Source: Mycolicibacterium sphagni (GTDB lineage Bacteria; Actinomycetota; Actinomycetes; Mycobacteriales; Mycobacteriaceae). Taken from it: a DNA stretch of 64,000 nucleotides. Every line of letters starts with the position of its first letter. The stretch's first letter is position 1. This document shows positions 53,080 to 62,720 of the stretch, piece by piece. The DNA is taken from assembly GCF_013337765.1 (NCBI RefSeq), contig NZ_VBSB01000015.1, forward strand, positions 62,001-126,000. The letters are read 5' to 3'. Both the position numbers and the translations under genes were made by a program. Under the pieces are notes generated by a model. That model ran no database searches. It saw nothing but the letters and a program-made list of their open reading frames with translations, and was not told where the DNA came from.

Positions 53080-55166
53080 TGGATGCGTTCGACCGGCTAC
53101 ATCCTGGGGTGCAATACCACCTCGCGAACACCCTGCGGTGGAACAGCCTTCGCCCCACCCAGGCCGACGCGGTCGAACCGATCTTGTCGGGGCAAGACAC
53201 CCTAGTGTTAGCACCTACCGCGGGTGGTAAGACCGAAGCGGCCGTCTTTCCCCTGTTATCTCGGATGGCCTCGGAAGACTGGCAGGGCGTATCGGTGGTG
53301 TACGTCTGTCCGCTGCGGGCGTTGCTAAACAACCTGCAGCCCCGCATCGATGGATACGCCCGCTGGCTCGGGCGGGCGGCGGCGGTCTGGCACGGCGATG
53401 TCGGGCGAACGCAGCGACAGCGCATCCTGGCGGACCGGCCCGACATCCTCTTGACCACACCGGAGTCCATCGAGGCCATGCTGGTCTCCACGAAGGTAGA
53501 CCCGCGGGTGTTGTTCTCCGGGCTTCGGGCTGTGGTGGTTGATGAGATTCACGCCTTCGCCGGTGACGACCGCGGATGGCATCTGCTCGCGGTCCTGGAA
53601 CGGCTGTCGCGAGTGGCGGGACGTGAGCTTCAGCGGGTCGGCCTGTCGGCGACCGTCGGCAACCCGGAGGAGCTATTGAGGTGGCTACAGGGCAGCTTTC
53701 ACGCCCGCGATTCTCTCGTGGTGGCCCCCGCGGCGACGGCTGCAGCCGTGGCCCCAGACATCACGGTCGACAGCGTCGGATCATTGTTCAACGCCGCCAA
53801 GGTCATCGCCTCCCTGCACTCCGGCGAGAAGCGACTAGTGTTCGTCGACAGCCGTCGCCAAGCCGAAGAGATCGGCGCGATGCTGCGCGACAATGGGATT
53901 GAAACTTACATCTCACATTCATCTCTGTCGGCCGCTGAACGGCGGCGCTCCGAAGCGGCGTTCGCGGATGCACGAGACACAGTCATCGTCGCGACGTCGA
54001 CACTGGAGCTAGGGATCGATGTCGGCGACCTGGATCGCGTCATTCAAATCGGATCAACGCGTTCTGTGGCGTCATTCCTACAGCGGTTGGGACGGACCGG
54101 TCGACGCGCCGGGACATCACGGAATTGTCTATTCCTATGTGCCGACGACGAATCTTTGTTGCTCGCAGCCGGGATGCTCAAGCGGTGGTCGGATGGATGG
54201 GTCGAGCCGGTTGAACCTCCCGCGCACCCACGACATATCGCGGCGCAGCAGTTGATCGCGCTGTGCTTACAGGAGCACCGCATTACTGCGGACGCGGTAT
54301 CCCTTTGGGGCGATCTCGCAGTGTTCGACGAGTCCGCAGGCCAGATCTTCGAATACCTCGCGGCCGAGAGCTATTTCGAGGCTGACGGCCCGTTCTTCCA
54401 TATCGGGCGGGAGGCGGAGCGGCGGTTCGGCCGCCGATACTTCTCCGACCTAACGGCGGTGTTCACGGCGGCGCCGGAGTTTCTTGTGCTCGCCGGCCGG
54501 GTCGAGGTCGGGACTATCGGGACCGACCTACTCACCGACAAAGTCGACGGGCCGCGGACTCTGCTGTTGGGCGGGCGATCGTGGAAGGTCACCCGTGTCG
54601 ACTGGGACCGGCGGCGCTGTTTCGTTGAGCCCGCCGATAGTGGCGGGAAAGCCAAATGGTCGGGGTCGGGCGGCGGACTGTCCTACGACATCGCCCGAGG
54701 AATGCGTGAAGTCGTTCTTGGTTCGCTCCCCTATGGAGTGAAGTTTACTGGCCGTGCCTCGGACATGATCCAGCAGTTGCGACTGACCTACGGCGAGAAC
54801 GCCGCTCACGATAAGTTGATCGTTCGCCTGCCGTCCGACTCAGCCGGTCGGTGGTGGACGTGGGCCGGTACTGCGGCGAACCGCACGCTGCAAGCCTCGT
54901 TGCCCACCATCCTTGATCCTCGGCAACGGATCGATGAGAAATCGATCCGCCTGATCCCCGGTGTGACGGTCGAGGAGTTCAGCGCAGCGGTTGGCCAGGT
55001 CCGATGGCAGGAGCCGGCCGTGGATGCGAATGCCCTTCGTGGACTGAAGTTTTCCGCCGCCCTACCGTTCAATCTTGCCGAGCAAACGTTGAGGTCGCGG
55101 CTCGGCGATCAGTTCAACGCACACAGCGTTGTAGGTGAATTCCGATCAGTACGCAGAAACGACTAA
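53079..55166 (+). CDS. brxHI: BrxHI: DEAD/DEAH-box (Lhr-like) helicase of BREX
   Basis: The 695-residue SF2 helicase has motif I APTAGGKTEA (~residue 45), motif II DEIH in VVVDEIHAFAGDDRG (~155), TSTLELGIDVGDLDRVI, and motif VI QRLGRTGRRAGTS (~340). The Lhr-like core is followed by a long C-terminal winged-helix region. It is the BrxHI helicase of type 2 BREX. ATG 53079 overlaps the brxD stop. A 15-bp gap follows, so transcription probably continues. Confidence 0.9.
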   Translation: MDAFDRLHPGVQYHLANTLRWNSLRPTQADAVEPILSGQDTLVLAPTAGGKTEAAVFPLLSRMASEDWQGVSVVYVCPLRALLNNLQPRIDGYARWLGRAAAVWHGDVGRTQRQRILADRPDILLTTPESIEAMLVSTKVDPRVLFSGLRAVVVDEIHAFAGDDRGWHLLAVLERLSRVAGRELQRVGLSATVGNPEELLRWLQGSFHARDSLVVAPAATAAAVAPDITVDSVGSLFNAAKVIASLHSGEKRLVFVDSRRQAEEIGAMLRDNGIETYISHSSLSAAERRRSEAAFADARDTVIVATSTLELGIDVGDLDRVIQIGSTRSVASFLQRLGRTGRRAGTSRNCLFLCADDESLLLAAGMLKRWSDGWVEPVEPPAHPRHIAAQQLIALCLQEHRITADAVSLWGDLAVFDESAGQIFEYLAAESYFEADGPFFHIGREAERRFGRRYFSDLTAVFTAAPEFLVLAGRVEVGTIGTDLLTDKVDGPRTLLLGGRSWKVTRVDWDRRRCFVEPADSGGKAKWSGSGGGLSYDIARGMREVVLGSLPYGVKFTGRASDMIQQLRLTYGENAAHDKLIVRLPSDSAGRWWTWAGTAANRTLQASLPTILDPRQRIDEKSIRLIPGVTVEEFSAAVGQVRWQEPAVDANALRGLKFSAALPFNLAEQTLRSRLGDQFNAHSVVGEFRSVRRND

Positions 55167-55181
55167 ATATGGGGGTTTAGA

Positions 55182-56969
55182 TTGATCAAGTCCGTTGCCA
55201 ACGACCCCGTGCACAAGCTGCTCAGCGGAGAAGACACAGTTGTGTACGAAATCCCAAAGTATCAAAGAGAATACGCCTGGACGCGGCAACAATGGGACGA
55301 GCTCTTCGATGACCTGCTTGAGGAAGACGACGCGGCCGCAGGGCACTTCCTCGGGACGATTATCTGCATCAATAGAACGTCGAACGCAACCAAGGAAAAC
55401 GTTCTCGAGCTCGTCGACGGTCAACAGCGACTGACGACTCTATCGATCCTGATGGCTGCTATTTTTGCGTTTCTCACCAGTCACGCTGACCAACTCGATG
55501 AAGACGATCGCATCGACGTGAACAACTTGCGCCGACAGCTCATACTGAAAGATCCGATCCGGCCGCGTGTACGCCCCCAGGCACAGAACAACAACAACGC
55601 TGACTACCTGAACGTGCTTAAGGCTGCAGGCATTGAGATCAAGGCACCGGTCGTCAAATTCCTCGGTAACCGCCGTATCATGAAGGCATACAACCACTTC
55701 AGTAACCTCATCGCGCAGCACGCGGGCCCTTACACCTCGGTGGGGCCCGTGCTCGACCTGTTAGACAGGGTAAAGCGCGCGATTCTCGTAAAATTGGAAG
55801 TCGAGAGCACCTCGGATGCCTTCACGTTGTTCGAATCCCTAAATAACCGAGGCATCCCACTTACCCCGATAGACATTATCAAGAACTCTCTACTCGCAGC
55901 AGCCGATAAGAAGCGGCCCAAGGGCTTGTCGGCGGACCATGTATTTCAGCAATGGAACGAGCTCCTGCGCGACCTCGGTGACCACTATAAGATTCAGGAA
56001 CGCTTCTTCCGGCACTACTACAACGCCTTCAAAGATGAGCTGCCTTCGATTCCAAAGGTTCAAGTCGCAACCCGGTCAAACCTCATCAAGATCTATGATC
56101 GTGTCATCGAAGCGGACTTGGAAAGTCGGCTCGACGACATTCTGCTGTGCGGCGGACTCTATCGACGCATCGTTGGCAACCTAGACGCCGATGAAGCCAC
56201 CGACTCGTTCGATGATGCGCTAGCCAATCTTGCACGCGTGCAAGGGTCACCTTCGGAAGCGCTACTGCTGTACCTCATGGCATACCGCGATACCCGCGAA
56301 CTCAGCGATGAATTACTTACCGAGGTCACAGAAATTCTAACCAGCTTCTTCGTCCGGAGAAACCTCACAGGCAATCCTGCAAGTAATCTCCTGCAGCGCC
56401 TGTTCATGTCGATCATCGCTGAGGTATCCGGGATGACTGGTCAACGGATCGTTGAAACGGTGCGGAAACGACTTCGCAAGGTCGTTTCGGACGATGCAGC
56501 GTTCCACGCCAAGCTCACCGGACCTCTGTACAACGAAAATGCGGACGTGACCCGGTACATCCTGGTTGCGTTGGCCCAAGATGCCATGACGAAGGAGACC
56601 TACACGGACCTGTGGGAGCGAGAAGGCAAGAACTACAAGTGGACGATCGAACACATCTTGCCGCAGGGGCCGGGACTCCCCAAGGAGTGGCTGACAATGC
56701 TTGGCGGAGCGGAGGCAGCATCCACGACCCAGCAACAACACGTTCACCGGCTGGGCAACCTGACCATTACAGGCTACAACAGCACGCTAAGCAATCGGTC
56801 ATTTCCGGCAAAGAAGGACCGGAAAGACATCAAGGGCAAGTACGTAGGATTCAAGAACGGTCTCGATCTCAACGCCGACGTCGTTGCGGCAAGTAAATGG
56901 ACTGCAATCGAAATCGACACCCGGACAGAGAAGCTCGCGAAGCGCGTGCTAGAGCTCTTCCCGCTCTAG
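55182..56969 (+). CDS. DUF262/DUF1524 GmrSD-like (BrxU-class) modification-dependent endonuclease
   Basis: The 595-residue protein has an N-terminal DUF262 domain (PKYQREYAWTRQQWDELF, LVDGQQRLTTLSIL, FESLNNRGIPLTPIDIIKNS) and a C-terminal DUF1524 HNH-type domain (WTIEHILPQ, VHRLGNLTITGYNSTLSN). This is the architecture of GmrSD and BrxU, type IV enzymes that cut modified phage DNA and use nucleotides. The TTG 55182 start follows GGGGG with 6-7 bases spacing. GC is visibly lower than in the Pgl genes. The 15-bp gap to brxHI suggests co-transcription. Confidence 0.87.
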   Translation: MIKSVANDPVHKLLSGEDTVVYEIPKYQREYAWTRQQWDELFDDLLEEDDAAAGHFLGTIICINRTSNATKENVLELVDGQQRLTTLSILMAAIFAFLTSHADQLDEDDRIDVNNLRRQLILKDPIRPRVRPQAQNNNNADYLNVLKAAGIEIKAPVVKFLGNRRIMKAYNHFSNLIAQHAGPYTSVGPVLDLLDRVKRAILVKLEVESTSDAFTLFESLNNRGIPLTPIDIIKNSLLAAADKKRPKGLSADHVFQQWNELLRDLGDHYKIQERFFRHYYNAFKDELPSIPKVQVATRSNLIKIYDRVIEADLESRLDDILLCGGLYRRIVGNLDADEATDSFDDALANLARVQGSPSEALLLYLMAYRDTRELSDELLTEVTEILTSFFVRRNLTGNPASNLLQRLFMSIIAEVSGMTGQRIVETVRKRLRKVVSDDAAFHAKLTGPLYNENADVTRYILVALAQDAMTKETYTDLWEREGKNYKWTIEHILPQGPGLPKEWLTMLGGAEAASTTQQQHVHRLGNLTITGYNSTLSNRSFPAKKDRKDIKGKYVGFKNGLDLNADVVAASKWTAIEIDTRTEKLAKRVLELFPL

Positions 56970-57109
56970 CCGTCTCGTTTCAGGTCGGCAGCGAACTCGC
57001 CGAGATGACGCACACCTCTGCTTCCCCAGCGCATCGGTGCGAATCCGCCGGCGATCAACGTCGTCGTAGTAAACATTTCTTACCGTGAACGATGATGGAG
57101 CCCCGCCCC

Positions 57110-57529
57110 CTAAGCAGGCACCAACGTAATCGGAACCTGCGACTGCCCCGGCCGGGTCATCTGGCAGTTGCCCTGCTGAATCTCAGTCACCTGACCCTGC
57201 AGGGTCTGGCTGTTCCACACGAAGACCATCGCGCCCTTGGTCTTGGTCTTGTCCGGGCACACCGGAACCTGACCGATGACCCTCATCATCCAGGTATGCG
57301 CGCCTTGGTAGACGGCCTGCCCTTCGATCAGCGGTGAGGTCACGTTGGCCAGACAGCCCGTCTCGATCACATTGCACAGGTTCGAGATGTTCCAGGTGTC
57401 CAGGACCTCGTTCGGGCCCTTGACTTGAAAGCTGCCGCTGAGCAGATCCTCCGACGCAGACGCCACCGGCGCGGCCGCCAACGCAAGGCAACCCACGACG
57501 GCGCCCACCAAGACACGGCCCACGCGCAT
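57110..57529 (-). CDS. small secreted protein with four conserved-looking cysteines
   Basis: The 139-residue product has a signal peptide (VLVGAVVGCLALAAAPVASA) and a mature beta-rich domain with Cys in NLCNVIETGC, VCPDK and GNCQM, likely two disulfides. I do not recognise the family; similar small secreted proteins are common in mycobacteria. ATG 57529 begins a better signal than the upstream ATG 57547. It lies just past the defence island on the opposite strand. Confidence 0.7.
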   Translation of the reverse strand: MRVGRVLVGAVVGCLALAAAPVASASEDLLSGSFQVKGPNEVLDTWNISNLCNVIETGCLANVTSPLIEGQAVYQGAHTWMMRVIGQVPVCPDKTKTKGAMVFVWNSQTLQGQVTEIQQGNCQMTRPGQSQVPITLVPA

Positions 57530-57688
57530 GAACAAACCCCTTACCAACAGTCGACGGCTGTCAACAGTATGCAGACAATTTACGAACCGGCAGCTTGAGC
57601 CTCCAAGCTACCCACGCAAACCGTCTGCGACCCCACCTGTTCAGCCCGTTTATCGCCGCCACCTGGGCTACCGTTAGCCCCGATCCCC

Positions 57689-59326
57689 ATGGCTGCAGAC
57701 GACGAACTCACCGCCGCCCGCGACGCGTACTCGCAAGGAAACTGGCGCGCCGCCTACGACCACTTCACCGGAGCCCAAAAAACCGCCGAACTCACCACCG
57801 ACGACCTGTCCTCCTACGGCCTGGCCGCCTGGCGCCTCGGCCACGGCCGGCACTCCATGCAGCTCTCTGAGCAGGCCTTTAACCGCCTGAACTCCGCCAA
57901 CGACACCCGCGGCGCCGCCATGAAGGCTGTCGAAGTCGCCCTGCAGTGGTTCAACGGCGGCGACCTGACCATCACCCGCGTCTGGATCAACCGCGCGCGC
58001 CGCCTGCACGACAAGCAACCCGACGACCAGGTCCTGGCCTACCTGCTCTACCTCGACTCCCTCGTCGCCATCGACGAAGGCCGCAATGACGTCGCCGCCC
58101 AGCTCGCCGAGGAGCTTCAAGAGGTCACCACGAGACTCAACGACCCCGGCTTCAACGCCCTGTGCTCGACCGCCAGCGGCGTCACCATGCTCCCCTTCGC
58201 CCGCACCGCCGATGCCTTCGCCCAACTCGACGAGGCGATGATGCCCGTGCTCGCCGACCAGGTCCCCGTCGACTGGGCCGGCGACATCTACTGCGCCGTC
58301 ATCCACGAATGCCATCGCCTCGCTGACCTCAACCGCATGAAGACCTGGTTCGAAGCCATGGAGGTCTGGCGCAAGGGCCCGCAGGTCTCCGCCACCTGGT
58401 ACGGCACCACCTGCGAGGTCCACAAGATGGACCTGCACAGCGCCACCAAGGACTACCACCAGGTGGAACAGCGCCTGCTCGACGCGATCGGCGCGCTCGG
58501 TGACTTCCCCGGCACCGCAGGCAAGGGCTACTACGAACTCGGCGAGATCCGTCGCCGCAAGGGCGACGTCGAGGGCGCCCGCGCCGCCTTCGCCATCGCG
58601 CGCGACCACAACAAAGACCCCCAGCCCGGCGAGGCCCTGCTGCGCTGCCACCTCGGCGAGGACGCCGCCGCCGCGACCGACCTACGGCTACGCATGGACG
58701 CCGAGCAGGACGAGATCAACCGCACCCGACTGCTGCCAGCCGCCGTCGAGATCGCCCTGGCCCGAGGCAAACTCGACGAGGCCGACCAGTACTGCACCGA
58801 ATTAGAAGCCGGCGCAGAGAAATTCGACTCCACCGGCTTCCGTGCCTGGGCCCGCCACGCCCGCGGCTCGGTGCTCGTCAAACAAGGCAAGCCAGCCGAC
58901 GCTCTGCCCGTTCTCCAAGACGCACTAAAGCGCTACCGCAGCACCCAGTGCCGCTACGAGATGGCCCAGGTGTACGAGTGGATGGCGCTGGCTCGCCAGG
59001 GCGGCGGCGACCCGGCTGGTGCTGCCACCGACACCGCCAACGCCGAGGCCATCTACCAGCAGCTCGGCGCCCTACCCACCCAGGCGACCCCCACTACCCA
59101 AGCGCCCGGCGGCCTGACCAAACGGGAACTCGAGGTGCTGGCCGGCATCGCCGCCGGCGCCTCCAACCGCGACGTCGCCACCAAGCTGTTCATCAGCGAA
59201 AAGACCGTCGGCCGGCACCTGGCCAACATCTACGTCAAGCTCGGCGTCTCCTCACGCACCGCCGCGGCGGCATGGGCGCACGAAAACAAGGTCCGGGCGA
59301 GCGCGTCTACATCATTTGCACCATAG
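57689..59326 (+). CDS. TPR-repeat LuxR-family transcriptional regulator
   Basis: The 545-residue protein is mostly tetratricopeptide-like helical pairs (residues 1-460, including AARDAYSQGNWRAAYDHFTG and ALPVLQDALKRYRSTQCRYE), then a linker rich in Thr/Gln/Pro and a C-terminal LuxR helix-turn-helix (~475-535, LTKRELEVLAGIAAGASNRD and FISEKTVGRHLANIYVKLG). It should bind DNA in response to an input on the TPR part. No AAA/MalT ATPase domain is present. Start ATG 57689. Confidence 0.85.
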   Translation: MAADDELTAARDAYSQGNWRAAYDHFTGAQKTAELTTDDLSSYGLAAWRLGHGRHSMQLSEQAFNRLNSANDTRGAAMKAVEVALQWFNGGDLTITRVWINRARRLHDKQPDDQVLAYLLYLDSLVAIDEGRNDVAAQLAEELQEVTTRLNDPGFNALCSTASGVTMLPFARTADAFAQLDEAMMPVLADQVPVDWAGDIYCAVIHECHRLADLNRMKTWFEAMEVWRKGPQVSATWYGTTCEVHKMDLHSATKDYHQVEQRLLDAIGALGDFPGTAGKGYYELGEIRRRKGDVEGARAAFAIARDHNKDPQPGEALLRCHLGEDAAAATDLRLRMDAEQDEINRTRLLPAAVEIALARGKLDEADQYCTELEAGAEKFDSTGFRAWARHARGSVLVKQGKPADALPVLQDALKRYRSTQCRYEMAQVYEWMALARQGGGDPAGAATDTANAEAIYQQLGALPTQATPTTQAPGGLTKRELEVLAGIAAGASNRDVATKLFISEKTVGRHLANIYVKLGVSSRTAAAAWAHENKVRASASTSFAP

Positions 59327-59386
59327 CCTGCCTGCATAAACGCACCTTTCTCCCGATGTCGTGGGGTGCCTGCGCGCCATAAATTC

Positions 59387-59698
59387 ATGACCATGATCAA
59401 CACCGCCAAGCTCGCACTGGTCACCCTGGCCGCCCCGGTTCTCGCCGCGCTCGCCGTCGGGCTGGCCGGCCACGCCGCCGCCGAAACCCCCGACACCGAC
59501 GGCGGCACGGTCTCCGCGGCCGACACCGTCGGCCAATTGCGCGACGAAGGCATGCACGTGGTCGTCAACAAAGACGACGCCACTCCGCTGGAGAAGTGCT
59601 CGGTGATCTCGGTGCACCAGGAGCGCCACGAGCACCACGGAGGCCAGAGCCGCGACGCCTTCGAGACCGCCTACGTCAACGTCTTCTGCCACGCCTAA
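59387..59698 (+). CDS. small secreted protein
   Basis: The ~103-residue product has a signal peptide (ALVTLAAPVLAALAVGLAG, cleaved near HAAAE) and a short mature chain with two Cys (EKCSVISV and VFCHA) and a His-rich stretch (HQERHEHHGG) that could bind metal. I do not recognise the family. ATG 59387 or 59393 are both possible. The next gene starts 3 bases after the stop, so co-transcription is likely. Confidence 0.65.
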   Translation: MTMINTAKLALVTLAAPVLAALAVGLAGHAAAETPDTDGGTVSAADTVGQLRDEGMHVVVNKDDATPLEKCSVISVHQERHEHHGGQSRDAFETAYVNVFCHA

Positions 59699-59701
59699 GC
59701 C

Positions 59702-61162
59702 ATGCGCCACCGTTGGCTCGCGCTGAGTGTGCTCAGCCTCGGCGTCCTGCTCATCGGAGTAGACGGCACCGTCCTGGCCGTCGCGACACCGATGATCTCC
59801 ACGGATCTCGGCGCCTCAGCCACCCAAATCCTCTGGATCGGCGATATCTACTCATTCGTGCTCGCCGGGCTGCTCATCACGATGGGCAGCCTCGGCGACC
59901 GCATCGGGCACAAGAAGTTATTGCTCGGCAGTGCAACCGCTTTCGCGCTTGCCTCCCTGGCGACGGCCTACGCGCCGAGCGCGGAGACCTTGATCGCCGC
60001 CCGTGCGCTTCTCGGTGTCGCGGGTGCGAGCCTGGCGCCGTCCACCCTCGCCTTGATCCGTGGCCTGTTCGCCGACTCGCGGGAACGTTCTGTGGCCGTG
60101 GGCATTTGGGCCTCGGTGTTCGCTGCCGGGACGGCGCTGGGTCCGGTCGTCGGCGGCGCGCTGTTGGAGCACTTCTGGTGGGGCTCGGTCTTCCTGATCA
60201 ACATTCCCGTGATCGTGGTGCTGGTCGTCGGCGGCAGCCTGCTGCTGCCCGAACTGCGCAACCCGATACCGGGGCCGTGGGATCTCGTCGGCGTCGGCCT
60301 ATCCCTCGTCGGCATGCTGGGTCTGGTGTACGCCGTCAAACAGGGCGCCGCACACGGATTCCACGCTGAGATCGTCGTGGCCGCGTTGGTCGGCATCGCG
60401 GCGTTGACGTTGTTCGTGCGACGTCAGCTGACGACCCCCAACCCGCTGATCGACGTGCGACTGTTCACCAATCCCCGGTTCTCGGGCGTGGTGCTCACCA
60501 ATACGCTTACGGTGCTGGGCCCTTCGGCGCTGCTCTACTTCCTGTCCCAATACCTGCAACTCGTCGAGGGATACAGCCCGCTGCAGGCCGGCCTGGCCGA
60601 ACTGCCCGCCGCAGTGGCGGCCATGGCGTTCGGTGTGCTGGCCGGTGTCGCCGTGCGGTACTGGTCGCAACGCGCGGTCCTCGCCACCGCGCTGATGTCG
60701 ACCGGCCTCGCGATGGGATCGCTGACGGCGCTGACCCCGTCGACCACCTATCCCCAGATCGGGATCGCTCTCTTCGTCATCGGCGCCGGGCTCGGGGTGG
60801 CCTTCGCCGTCGCCAACGACGTCGTCATTGCCAGTGTTCCGCCACAGAACGCCGGTGCGGCGGCCGGGATCTCGGAGACCGCCTACGAGCTCGGCACCGC
60901 ACTGGGGATAGCGCTGCTGGGCAGCGTGATCGCTGGCGTGTACCGGCAATTGGCGCATGCGCCCGATACCCACCCCTTCGCCGCGGCGATCACCGCGGAC
61001 CACAACGCCTTCGCCAGCGGGCTGGCCGCTGCTGCGGGCATCGGCGCGGCCTTGCTGTTAGCGTCTGCCCTGGCGGTCTGGATCCTGCTCAAGCCGCCGC
61101 CCCACCAGCGGCTTCTGCCCTATTGTGACTCCAACTGTGCGGAAGGCTCGGTGCCGGGATGA
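59702..61162 (+). CDS. MFS efflux transporter, DHA2 (14-TMS) type
   Basis: The 486-residue protein has about 14 helices. Motif A-type LGDRIGHKKLLLGSA and motif C-type FAAGTALGPVVGGALL place it with DHA2 drug:H+ antiporters such as LfrA and EmrB. It may export dyes or antibiotics. The final 20 residues include two Cys and are not membrane-like. Its stop overlaps the amino-acid permease ATG (ATGA). Substrate unknown. Confidence 0.87.
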   Translation: MRHRWLALSVLSLGVLLIGVDGTVLAVATPMISTDLGASATQILWIGDIYSFVLAGLLITMGSLGDRIGHKKLLLGSATAFALASLATAYAPSAETLIAARALLGVAGASLAPSTLALIRGLFADSRERSVAVGIWASVFAAGTALGPVVGGALLEHFWWGSVFLINIPVIVVLVVGGSLLLPELRNPIPGPWDLVGVGLSLVGMLGLVYAVKQGAAHGFHAEIVVAALVGIAALTLFVRRQLTTPNPLIDVRLFTNPRFSGVVLTNTLTVLGPSALLYFLSQYLQLVEGYSPLQAGLAELPAAVAAMAFGVLAGVAVRYWSQRAVLATALMSTGLAMGSLTALTPSTTYPQIGIALFVIGAGLGVAFAVANDVVIASVPPQNAGAAAGISETAYELGTALGIALLGSVIAGVYRQLAHAPDTHPFAAAITADHNAFASGLAAAAGIGAALLLASALAVWILLKPPPHQRLLPYCDSNCAEGSVPG

Positions 61163-62604
61163 CCCTTGAATCCACGAACGAGGAACTCCGCCATTCCGGA
61201 TATCAGCCGGAGCTCAAGCGAACCCTCGGCCAGTTTCAAGTGTTCGCGATTTCGTTCGCATTCATCTCGGTGCTTGTCGCCATTTTCGCGACCTATGGCT
61301 CCGTGCTCAATACCTCAGGGCCCGTGGGTATTTGGTTGTGGCTCATCGCCGCGGTGGGCCAAACACTCGTCGCGCTGGTCGTCGCGCAGTTCGCCGCCCG
61401 GATCGCACTCACCGGCTCGTCCTATCAATGGGCCTCACGGCTAGCCAGCCCGAAAGTCGGGTGGTTCTTCGGCTGGCTGACGTTCTGGTTCCTGGCCAGC
61501 GGTGTGGTCGCGATGAACAACGCACTCGCCAGTCAAGCCCTGATGCCGCTGCTCGGCATGGCCCCCGACGAGAATATCGCCCGGCTGATCACGTTGGCGC
61601 TGATGCTCACTGAGGCCATCCTCGTGATCGCCTCCACCCGGTTGCTCGGCATGGTCACGTCCACCACGGTGGGACTCGAGCTGGTGATACTGGTGGGGCT
61701 GATCATCGGCCTAGGCGCGGTCATGGTGTTCTCCGGAACCGGCACCGTCGACAACCTCGGCTCACGCGGCGTTGCGGCCGACGCATCGAACTATTTCGCG
61801 ATCGGCGGACCCCTGATGGCCGCCATGATCATGGGCCTGACGACGCTGGTCGGTTTCGACTCGGCGGCGAATCTGGCTGAGGAAGCCAAGGATCCGTTCC
61901 GCACCGTCCCCCGCGCCATCGTCTCCTCGGTCGCGGCGTCGGCGGTGCTGGGACTGCTGTTCGTCGTGATCCTCACGCTGGCGATCAAGGACATCACCGA
62001 AGTGACGACCAGTGGGTCGCCCGTCGCCACGATCATTCGCGACCAACTCGGCCCGGTCATGGAACGAGTCCTGTTGACGGGCATTGCCTTCGCGATGTTC
62101 GGCGCGGGCATGGTGATGATCGCCGCATGCTCGCGGCAAGCGTTCGCCATGGCGCGCGATTCCCGCTTTCCCGCCCACACGCTGCTGCGACGGGTCAGCC
62201 CGCGCACGCAGACACCCGTGCCGGCAACCATCCTGATCCTGGCGATCGGGGTTGTCCTGATGGTCGCGCTGCCCGGCGCCGCACTGCTGCAACTGATCAT
62301 CGCCTCGACAATCCTGCCCGCCCTCCTCTACGGCGGGATCGTCGTGCTGTACCTGTGTGTGCGTAAGCGCTTGGAGGCCAAGGAGGGCAGCTTCAGCCTC
62401 GGCCGCTTCGACCTGCCGGTGGCCTACGCTGCACTCGTCTGGGTGGCGTTCGCGATCTTTGTGCTCATATCACCCAGGGACGCACGGGTTCCCGGCCTGG
62501 TCGTACTGGGGCTGATGCTGGTCGGTGGGCTCTACTTCGCCTACATGATGATCGTCAACCGTGAAGCGCTGGACACGGAACCCGGCGAGCCCGGCGCATT
62601 TTGA
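61159..62604 (+). CDS. APC-superfamily amino-acid permease
   Basis: The 481-residue protein has about 12 helices. It carries the APC pattern ISFAFISVLVAIFATYGS with VALVVAQFAARIALTGSSYQW, plus GFDSAANLAEEAKDPFRTVPRA in the cytoplasmic loop after helix 6, a hallmark of amino-acid/choline or GABA-type permeases. The substrate cannot be assigned. ATG 61159 overlaps the MFS stop, so the two are translationally coupled. Confidence 0.86.
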   Translation: MTLESTNEELRHSGYQPELKRTLGQFQVFAISFAFISVLVAIFATYGSVLNTSGPVGIWLWLIAAVGQTLVALVVAQFAARIALTGSSYQWASRLASPKVGWFFGWLTFWFLASGVVAMNNALASQALMPLLGMAPDENIARLITLALMLTEAILVIASTRLLGMVTSTTVGLELVILVGLIIGLGAVMVFSGTGTVDNLGSRGVAADASNYFAIGGPLMAAMIMGLTTLVGFDSAANLAEEAKDPFRTVPRAIVSSVAASAVLGLLFVVILTLAIKDITEVTTSGSPVATIIRDQLGPVMERVLLTGIAFAMFGAGMVMIAACSRQAFAMARDSRFPAHTLLRRVSPRTQTPVPATILILAIGVVLMVALPGAALLQLIIASTILPALLYGGIVVLYLCVRKRLEAKEGSFSLGRFDLPVAYAALVWVAFAIFVLISPRDARVPGLVVLGLMLVGGLYFAYMMIVNREALDTEPGEPGAF

Positions 62605-62720
62605 ATTCAACATAGGCAGAAGGCTCTACGTGGGTGTACGCTGCACAAACGTTAGGTCGGGGGGCTTGCACAGTCGGTTGATTGCGACGGCCTCCCCCTC
62701 GAGGAATAGGGGCAACGGCA

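Noticed and set aside
33909..57109. Integrase or attachment site that would prove a mobile island
   Set aside because: No recombinase gene, tRNA fragment or matching direct repeats were found at the edges.
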